Assembly: GCF_000007705.1 (NCBI RefSeq) | Contig: NC_005085.1 | Coordinates: 3,729,752-3,793,751 of the forward strand | Direction of reading: 5' to 3' | DNA: 64,000 bases | Origin: Chromobacterium violaceum ATCC 12472 | Lineage (GTDB): Bacteria; Pseudomonadota; Gammaproteobacteria; Burkholderiales; Chromobacteriaceae | Shown here: piece by piece, positions 58,196 through 64,000 of the stretch | Layout of the letters: every line of letters begins with the position of its first letter | Numbering within the stretch: position 1 is the first letter of the stretch | The notes under the pieces: model-generated | Databases searched by the model: none | What the model saw: the letters and a program-made list of their open reading frames with translations, nothing else | What the model was told of the DNA's origin: nothing | Program-made: the position numbers and the translations under genes

Positions 58196-60463
58196 TCACG
58201 CGCGCTGCGCGGCGCCGGCCTCCTTCCTGCGCCGGCCCAGCAGCTTCAGCGCGAAGCGGCCCAGGTACAGCACGCCCAGCGCGAACACGATGTCGCCCGG
58301 CACCCGCAGCCACACCAGGTTCTGCATCAGCGCCGAGTGCACCACCTCGGGCGAGCGCGCGTACCACAAGCCGTACTCGACGCTGGCCCAGGCCTGGTAG
58401 ATGCCGGACGGCAGGATGGACAGGAACACCATCATGAACAGGCCGATGTTGAGCAGCCAGAAGGTGGGCTTCAGCAGGCGGTTGTCCCATTGCTCGGTAT
58501 CCGACACGCCGCTCAGGCAGAACAGCATCAGGCCGATGCCCAGCATGCCGTAGACGCCGAACAAGGCCGCGTGGCCGTGGGCCGGGGTCATGTTCAGGCC
58601 CTGCACGTAGTACAGCGAGATCGGCGGGTTGATGGAGAAGCCCAGCAGGCCGGCGCCCACGGTGTTCCACACGCCGACGGCGACGAAGCACAGGATCGCC
58701 CACTGGTAGCGCGCCACCCACGGCGCGGCGCCGCCGCGGCGATAGGTCTGCCAGCCCTCGAAACCCACCAGCGCCAGCGGCACCACTTCAAACGCCGAGA
58801 ACACCGCGCCGATGGCGATCACCGAGGTGGAGGCGCCGGTGAAGTACAGGTGGTGCAGCGTGCCCAGGATGCCGCCGAACAAGAAAACGATGGTTTCCAG
58901 CACGATGGCGCGGTTGGCGCTGGCCATGCGGATCAGGCCCAGCCGCGCGAAGATCAGCGCGATCACCGCGGTGGCGAACACCTCGAAGAAGCCTTCCACC
59001 CACAGGTGCACCAGCCACCAGCGCCAGTACTCGATCATCGAGTAGTGGGTGTGCTGGCCCCAGGCCAGGGAAGTGGCGTAGAACAGGCCGATGCAGGCGG
59101 CGGACAGCAGCAGCATCGCGATCAGGCTGCGGCCTTCCGTTGCCTTGTCGCGCAGGGCCGGCAGCAGCGCCCGCGCCACCAGGAACAGCCAGAACAGCAA
59201 GCCGATGAACAGCAGGATCTGCCACACCCGGCCCATGCTGGTGTAGGCGAGGCCCTGGTTGCCCAGCCAGAAGCTGAAATCGGTGCCCAGCCGCTGCAGC
59301 GTGCCCAGCCAGCCGGTGACGGTGGAGCCGACCACGATGAAGATCAGCGCCCAGAACAGCACGTCCACGCCCAGCTTCTGCAGCTTGGGTTCATGGCCGG
59401 ACAGCAGCGGCGCGATGTAAAGGCCGGTGGCCAGCCAGGCGGTGGCGATCCACAGCACGCCGAACTGGGTGTGGATGGTGCGGCTGACCACCCAGGGCAG
59501 CACCTCGGCCAGCGGAAGGCCGAAGAAGCTGTGGCCTTCCACCGCGTAGTGGGCGGTGATGGCGCCCATGCCCACCTGGGTCAGCAGCAGGCCGATCACC
59601 ACATAGAAATACTTGCGGGTGGCGCGCATCGACGGCGTGGCCTTGAGCCGGCCCAGCGGGTCGGCATCCGGCACCTGCGCGGCCTCCTCGCCCTCGCCGG
59701 CGGCCATGTGGTACCACACCATGGCGGCGATGCCGGCCAGCATCAGGATCACGCTGGCGATCGACCACATGCCGTTGGCGGCGGTGGGCGCGTTGCCGAC
59801 CAGCGGCTCGTGCGGCCAGTTGTTGGTGTAGGACAGGCCGGTTTCGCCCGGGCGGTCGGCGGCGGCCGACCAGGCGGACCAGAAGAAGAACGCCGACACC
59901 GCTAGGCGGTCGTCGGCGGACGGCAGCGCGTCGGCGGTCATCGCGTACTGCTCGCGCAGCTTGTCGAAGGCCGGATCGGCGCCGTACAGGCCCTGGTAAT
60001 GGCCGGCCACCTCGCGCGCGGCGGCGGCGCGGGCCACGCTCAGCGTCAGCTTGCCGCTGGCGGCGTCATAGCCGTTGGCGCGCATCTCGCGGCGCAGCTC
60101 GGCGTCCAGCATGCCCTGGCGGCCGACGTCCAGCTGCGCGTAGGCCTTGCCGAAGCGCTGCCGCGCCCAATCCTCGCGCAGCGCCAGCGCCTCGCGATGC
60201 AGCCAGTCGGCCGACCAGTCCGGCGCCACATAGCTGCCGTGGCCCCATACCGTGCCCAGTTGCTGGCCGCCGGACGACAGCCAGGCCTGCTGGCCGCGGC
60301 GGATCTGATCGCCGGTGAACACTGCCTTGCCGTCCGCTCCTTGCACCACCGCCGGAATCGGCGGCGCCGCCTGGTAGATTTCCTTGCCCATGTAGAGCAG
60401 GACCGAGAACGACAGCAGGCAGATCACCGCCAGCCATCCCCATAGTCTTCGCGTGTTTTTCAT
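58196..60463 (-). CDS. norZ: Quinol-dependent nitric oxide reductase (qNor)
   Basis: 755-aa single-subunit enzyme of the haem-copper family that reduces NO to N2O with quinol electrons. An N-terminal hydrophobic anchor and periplasmic domain (1-210: GDQIRRGQQAWLSSGGQQLGTVWGHGSY) replace the NorC subunit. Catalytic helices hold the haem and FeB His residues (SRTIHTQFGVLW, HLWVEGFFEVF, HHLYF, NMTPAHGHAALFG). ATG 60463 has GGGGAG upstream; the longer open frame beyond it is not coding. Two NsrR-type boxes lie about 40-90 bp upstream, so NO induction through NsrR is expected. Confidence 0.96.
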   Translation of the reverse strand: MKNTRRLWGWLAVICLLSFSVLLYMGKEIYQAAPPIPAVVQGADGKAVFTGDQIRRGQQAWLSSGGQQLGTVWGHGSYVAPDWSADWLHREALALREDWARQRFGKAYAQLDVGRQGMLDAELRREMRANGYDAASGKLTLSVARAAAAREVAGHYQGLYGADPAFDKLREQYAMTADALPSADDRLAVSAFFFWSAWSAAADRPGETGLSYTNNWPHEPLVGNAPTAANGMWSIASVILMLAGIAAMVWYHMAAGEGEEAAQVPDADPLGRLKATPSMRATRKYFYVVIGLLLTQVGMGAITAHYAVEGHSFFGLPLAEVLPWVVSRTIHTQFGVLWIATAWLATGLYIAPLLSGHEPKLQKLGVDVLFWALIFIVVGSTVTGWLGTLQRLGTDFSFWLGNQGLAYTSMGRVWQILLFIGLLFWLFLVARALLPALRDKATEGRSLIAMLLLSAACIGLFYATSLAWGQHTHYSMIEYWRWWLVHLWVEGFFEVFATAVIALIFARLGLIRMASANRAIVLETIVFLFGGILGTLHHLYFTGASTSVIAIGAVFSAFEVVPLALVGFEGWQTYRRGGAAPWVARYQWAILCFVAVGVWNTVGAGLLGFSINPPISLYYVQGLNMTPAHGHAALFGVYGMLGIGLMLFCLSGVSDTEQWDNRLLKPTFWLLNIGLFMMVFLSILPSGIYQAWASVEYGLWYARSPEVVHSALMQNLVWLRVPGDIVFALGVLYLGRFALKLLGRRRKEAGAAQRA

Positions 60464-60501
60464 GTGCGCTCCCCTTGCGGGCCTTCCGAAATCATTTACA
60501 T

Positions 60502-60524
60502 AAGATGCAGAATACATGCATCTT
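60502..60524. promoter_or_regulatory. NsrR-type operator, norZ promoter (proximal)
   Basis: 23 bp with arms AAGATGCA and GCATCTT-type half, near-perfect palindrome, 39 bp upstream of the norZ ATG. Confidence 0.85.
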
Positions 60525-60527
60525 TTA

Positions 60528-60550
60528 AAGATGTATATATTGCACATCTT
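60528..60550. promoter_or_regulatory. NsrR-type operator, norZ promoter (distal)
   Basis: AAGATGTATA...GCACATCTT, 23 bp, directly after the first box (3-bp gap). Same arms as the hmp boxes. Confidence 0.8.
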
Positions 60551-60628
60551 TATGCATGATGCAGATCAAGACCATCGGTCCCACGCCATGCCAGGAGCCG
60601 GGCCCCCCCCCCCCTCGCCCGCGCCATG

Positions 60629-60662
60629 AAAAAAGGCGGCCCCGCCTTGCGGAAGCCGCCTT
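60629..60662 (-). terminator. Intrinsic terminator of rcnA
   Basis: Minus strand: AAGGCGGC...GCCGCCTT stem with T6 following, 20 bp past the rcnA stop. Confidence 0.85.
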
Positions 60663-60681
60663 CGCCGATGTCCGGGAAAGC

Positions 60682-61782
60682 TCAGGCCAGGTGCGACCAG
60701 CCGGACCAGCCCAGGTACAGGCCCACCAGCATGATCAGCGCCCCGGAAAAGTAAGGCGCCTTTCTCACCCATTCGCCGAAGCCGCCCCAGCGCCCGGCCA
60801 TATGCCTGACGCTCAGCGCCGCCAGCACGCCGGACGCCACCATGGTCAGCGCCAGGCCGATGCTGAAGCACAGCACCAGCGTCGCCCCCAGCGCCACCTG
60901 CTTCAACTGCAGGCACAGCAGCAGCACGGTGATGGAGGCCGGGCACGGCACCAGGCCGCCGGTCAGGCCGAAGGCCACGATCTGTCCGGTGGTGACGTCG
61001 CGGCCGGCGAAGCGGCGGCGGATGTCGTTGGCGTGCGCCCTCTCGTGCGGGTCCTGGTAGCCGGGCGCCGACACGTCCAGGCCTGCGTGCTCAGCCGCCG
61101 CGTGGCTGTGACCATGCTCGGCGAATTCGACGTCGTAGTCATGGCTGTGATGGCCATGCCCCAGCTTCAGCCGCGCGACGAATTCGTGCGGTTCCGGTAT
61201 TTCCTCCACCGACTCCAGGAAAGCGCCGGCGTCGCGGAAAGCGAAAACCTGGCGGCCGCCATCGGCGCGCTCCGTTTCCAGCGCGACTTGATCCGCCCGC
61301 CACGACAAACGCTGGCCGTCCGCCGCGGCCAGGCGGAAGCGCGGCGGCGCGCCGGTTTCGAAAATCTCCAACGCCACCACGCCGTGGCCGGTGTCTATCT
61401 CCTTGGCCTCGCCAGCATGGTGATGATGATCGTGACCATGCCGGCTGTGGCGCCAGGTGCGCCACATCATCCACGCCGCCACCGCGATCACCAGCGCCGC
61501 CGAGGCGATCTGGAAATACGGCTCCGAGGTTTCCGCGTTCCAGTTGCGGCCGAAATGCAGTCCCGCCAACGCCACCAGCCAGACCACGGCGGTGTGGGAC
61601 ACTGTGGCGGCCAGGCCCAGCAATACCGCCTGGCGCACCGTGCCGCGGATCGCGATGATGAAGGCGGCCATCATGGTCTTGGAATGGCCGGGCTCCAGGC
61701 CGTGCAAGGCGCCGAGCGCGATGGCGCTGGGCAGGAACAGCCAGGCGTTGCCCTGCTGCAGCAAGGCGGCGAACGAGGTCAT
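60682..61782 (-). CDS. rcnA: Nickel/cobalt efflux protein RcnA (NicO family)
   Basis: 366 aa, about six transmembrane segments. GALHGLEPGHSKTMMAAFII is the NicO motif HGLEPGHS. A His-rich cytoplasmic loop (GHDHHHHAGE; GHGHHSHDYDVEF; EHGHSHAAAEHAG) binds metal. The second half has LTGGLVPCPASI. It exports Ni2+/Co2+. Divergent from rcnR with two RcnR-type boxes between them. Confidence 0.95.
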   Translation of the reverse strand: MTSFAALLQQGNAWLFLPSAIALGALHGLEPGHSKTMMAAFIIAIRGTVRQAVLLGLAATVSHTAVVWLVALAGLHFGRNWNAETSEPYFQIASAALVIAVAAWMMWRTWRHSRHGHDHHHHAGEAKEIDTGHGVVALEIFETGAPPRFRLAAADGQRLSWRADQVALETERADGGRQVFAFRDAGAFLESVEEIPEPHEFVARLKLGHGHHSHDYDVEFAEHGHSHAAAEHAGLDVSAPGYQDPHERAHANDIRRRFAGRDVTTGQIVAFGLTGGLVPCPASITVLLLCLQLKQVALGATLVLCFSIGLALTMVASGVLAALSVRHMAGRWGGFGEWVRKAPYFSGALIMLVGLYLGWSGWSHLA

Positions 61783-61818
61783 GGCGATTTCCGGGCTAAA
61801 AGGAAGATGCGGGGCATT

Positions 61819-61835
61819 ATACTCACCCCCAGTAT
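61819..61835. promoter_or_regulatory. RcnR operator 1
   Basis: ATACT-C-A-CCCCC-AGTAT: reverse strand reads ATACTGGGGGTGAGTAT, a TACT-G-tract-AGTA RcnR site, between rcnA and rcnR. Confidence 0.85.
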
Positions 61836-61839
61836 CAAA

Positions 61840-61856
61840 ATACTATCCCCCAGTAT
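61840..61856. promoter_or_regulatory. RcnR operator 2
   Basis: ATACTATCCCCCAGTAT, same G-tract site, 21 bp from the first. Confidence 0.85.
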
Positions 61857-61899
61857 ATGCCATGCTAAGATCGATCAATCGGATACGGAGAATCACGCG

Positions 61900-62172
61900 A
61901 TGTCGCACACGGTACGGGACAAGGCCAAGCTGCTGGCGCGGGTGCGCCGCCTGCAGGGCCAGGCCGCCGCGCTGGAAAAACAGCTGGAAAACGATGGCGA
62001 CTGTTCGGCCATCCTGCAGCAGATCGCCGCGATACGCGGCGCGGTCAACGGCCTGATGCTGGCGGTGATGGAAGGCCACCTGACCGACCACGTGGTCAAG
62101 GAGCCGGAGCTGGCGCAACGCCAGCACGACCTCGATGCCGTGCTGCAGGTGCTCCGCTCCTATCTGAAATAG
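61900..62172 (+). CDS. rcnR: Nickel/cobalt-responsive repressor RcnR
   Basis: 90 aa CsoR/RcnR family. Begins MSHTVRDKAKLLARV with His3; Cys35, His60 and His64 complete the RcnR metal-site pattern. It represses rcnA and itself until Ni/Co binds. ATG 61900 is 44 bp past operator 2. It ends 7 bp before the convergent cupredoxin gene. Confidence 0.95.
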   Translation: MSHTVRDKAKLLARVRRLQGQAAALEKQLENDGDCSAILQQIAAIRGAVNGLMLAVMEGHLTDHVVKEPELAQRQHDLDAVLQVLRSYLK

Positions 62173-62179
62173 CGCCCGC

Positions 62180-62500
62180 TCAAGGCTTGCGCACGTGCAC
62201 CACGCCGGTCATGTACGGGTGCACCGCGCAGAAGTAGGCGTAGTCGCCCTCCTTGTCGAACACGTGCTCGTAGCGGTCGTCGGTGTCCAGCGCCTTGGAC
62301 GTGAAAGCCTTGTCCCGCGTCGACACCGTATGCGGGATTTCGTCGTGGTTGACCCACGCCACTTTCGTGCCCGGCGCCACGGTGACCTCCTTGGGCGTGA
62401 AGGCGAACTTGCTGATCTCCACGGTCTGCGTCCCGGCACTAGCCATCGCGCTGGCCGCCAGCCATGCGGCCAGCAGCCATCCCTTCCCCAAGTTTTTCAT
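62180..62500 (-). CDS. Secreted cupredoxin (amicyanin/plastocyanin-like)
   Basis: 106 aa. Signal peptide (about 1-22) and one cupredoxin fold: copper ligands His in VNHDEIPHTVST, and Cys-His-Met in YFCAVHPYM. Probably a periplasmic copper electron carrier. GGGAGGGGCG precedes ATG 62500. It is 11 bp after the phosphoesterase gene, so probably in one operon. Confidence 0.9.
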   Translation of the reverse strand: MKNLGKGWLLAAWLAASAMASAGTQTVEISKFAFTPKEVTVAPGTKVAWVNHDEIPHTVSTRDKAFTSKALDTDDRYEHVFDKEGDYAYFCAVHPYMTGVVHVRKP

Positions 62501-62511
62501 CGCCCCTCCCC

Positions 62512-63468
62512 TCAATGATCCAGCGGCGTGTCCACCATCGCCAATCGGCTTTGCCCGCGCACCACCGCGATCTGCCTGGTGCCCAGCAGCTTGCCCAATT
62601 CGCCCGCCGGCACCTTGACCGGCGCCGGCTCGCCGAAACCGGCCTGGCCCGGCGTCGGCAACGGGTAAGCCAGCGAACGGGCGGTATGCAGCGCCACATT
62701 CCCTTCCACCTTCTGCAACACCTGGTGAATGTGGCCGTTCAGCACCGTCACCGAGCCGAACGGCCGCAGCAGCGCCATGGCCTGGGCGGCGTCGGCGGTG
62801 CCCCAGCCCCACGGTTCGTAGACTGTCCATAGCGGGATGTGCGCCAGCACAATGACGGGCGTGGAATGCGATAGCCCGGCCAGATCGCGCTTCAGCCAGG
62901 CCAGTTGCTCGTCGCCCAGCGCCGCCAGCCGGCTGGTAGAGAAATTCAGCACATTGTTCAGCGCGACGAAATGGACGCCGCCCTGGTCGAAGCTGTACCA
63001 GGCCTTGTGCCTGCCGTCGTGATCGAAGAACTTCAGATAGCCCGACACGCCGTCGTCCAGCGCGTCGTGCTCGCCCGGAATGGTGTGGACGCGGTCGACG
63101 CGGATGTCCTTCAACATCTGGCGGGCCAGGTCGAACTCCTCCGGCCTGGACAGGTGGCTGACGTCGCCGGTATGCACGACGAAGGCGGGCCGCTTGGCCA
63201 GCGCGTTGATGTCGGCGATCGCGCGGCGCAGGCTGCCCTGCACGTCGGGATTCGCCTCGCGGCGGAAGCCGAGGTGGGTGTCGCTGATCTGGACGAAAGC
63301 CAACCCGTCCTGCGCGACGCCCTCGCCATCCGCCGCCTGCGCCCGCGGCACGCCGCCGACCACGGTCCACACCAGCGCCGCGCCCGACCAGGCCGCCAGA
63401 CAACCCAGCGCCTCGCGCCTCCCCTCATCCGCGACGTCCTTCGCCCTGCCTTCACGCTTCTCGTCCAT
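62512..63468 (-). CDS. Secreted metallophosphoesterase (calcineurin-like)
   Basis: 318 aa. Tat-like N-terminus (GRREALGCLAAWSGAALVWTV), then calcineurin motifs: ISDTHLGF, HTGDVSHL, GEHD, LAHIPLW and NGHIHQ. Binuclear metal ligands complete. Substrate unknown; the pairing with a cupredoxin is a conserved-looking arrangement. AAGGAGAGG lies before ATG 63468; the longer open frame beyond is not coding. Confidence 0.88.
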   Translation of the reverse strand: MDEKREGRAKDVADEGRREALGCLAAWSGAALVWTVVGGVPRAQAADGEGVAQDGLAFVQISDTHLGFRREANPDVQGSLRRAIADINALAKRPAFVVHTGDVSHLSRPEEFDLARQMLKDIRVDRVHTIPGEHDALDDGVSGYLKFFDHDGRHKAWYSFDQGGVHFVALNNVLNFSTSRLAALGDEQLAWLKRDLAGLSHSTPVIVLAHIPLWTVYEPWGWGTADAAQAMALLRPFGSVTVLNGHIHQVLQKVEGNVALHTARSLAYPLPTPGQAGFGEPAPVKVPAGELGKLLGTRQIAVVRGQSRLAMVDTPLDH

Positions 63469-63638
63469 CGCCCTCTCCTTGATCCGTCGCCGGCCGGCTG
63501 CGGCCGCGCTGAGCTGGTTGTAGGCCGCGGCCGGCGCAAGATCAAGCTCGCCGTCGACATCCCGGCCGACGCGGCCTGAGGCCGTCCGCATGCTGAAAAA
63601 CAACAGCTTTTCGCCGCGAGACGCGTCCAGCGCTTGAA

Positions 63639-63657
63639 ACTAGACGACTGGTCTAGT
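63639..63657. promoter_or_regulatory. Candidate operator of the NemR-like regulator
   Basis: Perfect palindrome ACTAGAC/GTCTAGT with a 5-bp spacer, 12 bp before the TetR start; the TAGAC-n-GTCTA core resembles the E. coli NemR box. Confidence 0.7.
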
Positions 63658-63669
63658 AGTATCCATTCC

Positions 63670-64000
63670 ATGTCACGAGCCAACCATTCCACAGACACGC
63701 GCGAACACCTGCTGGCCACCGGCGAGGAAATCATTCTCGGCAAAGGCTTCGCCGCCGTCGGACTCGCGGAAATCCTGTCCGCGGCCGGCGTGCCCAAGGG
63801 TTCGTTCTACCATTACTTTCCATCCAAGGAAGGCTATGGCGTGGAGATGCTGCGCCGTTACTTCCTGAATTACGACGAAAGGCTGGTGCTCCTGCTGCGG
63901 CCGGAAGCCGGCGACGCCCGCGAATGCCTGATGGCCTATTTCAACGGCTGGCTGGACCACCACAAGTGCACCGAGCACAGCCACACCTGCCTGGCTGTGA
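63670..64000 (+). CDS. TetR-family regulator, NemR-like, N-terminal part
   Basis: 110 residues seen; the gene runs off the right edge. TetR helix-turn-helix (VGLAEILSAAGVPKGSFYHYFPSKE) with a DTREHLLATGE start very like NemR. Cys100 and Cys107 sit close to the NemR redox cysteines (98 and 106 in E. coli). NemR senses electrophiles and hypochlorous acid and controls an N-ethylmaleimide reductase. Its own palindromic operator precedes it. Downstream targets are outside the window. Confidence 0.85.
   Translation, partial: MSRANHSTDTREHLLATGEEIILGKGFAAVGLAEILSAAGVPKGSFYHYFPSKEGYGVEMLRRYFLNYDERLVLLLRPEAGDARECLMAYFNGWLDHHKCTEHSHTCLAV

Overview
The window is about 64 kb of GC-rich bacterial chromosome (roughly 65% G+C by eye, strong G/C third-position bias). 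It looks like a betaproteobacterium of the Neisseriales, most likely Chromobacterium or a close relative. Supporting signs are the TfoX_C-TadA fusion (as I recall, also in Neisseria), the RatA/RnfH-SmpB, TsaB-RimI-UDG and Eno-FtsB neighbourhoods, quinol-type NO reductase with NsrR, and starch and chitin degradation genes. The organism is an inference from gene content. No rRNA, tRNA, CRISPR array, insertion sequence or prophage was recognised.

Layout. 1-1.9 kb: edge of an amino-acid antiporter gene, gluQ, fdxA. 1.9-19.8 kb: a large chemotaxis region in two opposed halves. The leftward half is sensor kinase - STAS protein - (gap) - cheY - cheA - cheW - chemoreceptor with four PAS repeats - cheR - cheB - cheD. 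The rightward half is cheV - cheV - cheY - cheZ - second cheA - EAL/HDOD protein. 19.8-31.3 kb: housekeeping genes (tsaB, rimI, uracil-DNA glycosylase, rpmG/rpmB, pyrG, eno, ftsB, a diguanylate cyclase, rnfH/ratA, smpB, guaA). 31.6-37.9 kb: an MFS transporter, the yqjD-yqjE-yqjK-like envelope trio, an Ala/Gly-rich unknown protein, tadA, an L,D-transpeptidase, DUF2721 and a methyltransferase. 38-40 kb: an AT-rich lipoprotein gene behind a leader with two terminator-like hairpins. 40-50.5 kb: class I fumarase, MgtC with an unusual NRAMP-family transporter, an EamA exporter with divergent AraC regulator, photolyase, LysR, a paired DUF606 transporter and YnfA. 50.5-60.5 kb: a nitrosative-stress set (nsrR, hmp, quinol NO reductase) with four NsrR-type operators, interrupted by a broken chitin-active LPMO gene and a secreted glucoamylase. 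60.6-64 kb: rcnA/rcnR nickel-cobalt efflux with two operators, a cupredoxin-phosphoesterase pair, and the start of a NemR-like regulator.

How the genes work together. The chemotaxis region encodes nearly a full excitation/adaptation circuit: receptor, coupling proteins CheW and CheV, two CheA kinases, two CheY proteins, CheZ, and CheR/CheB/CheD. c-di-GMP-related proteins lie nearby. NsrR probably controls both hmp-nsrR and the distant NO reductase, because near-identical 23-bp boxes precede both.

Sequence integrity. eno carries an apparent 1-base insertion, and the LPMO gene has an early stop, at least two frameshifts and no signal peptide. The eno lesion in an essential gene suggests a base-calling error. 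The LPMO lesions look more like real decay, but error cannot be excluded.
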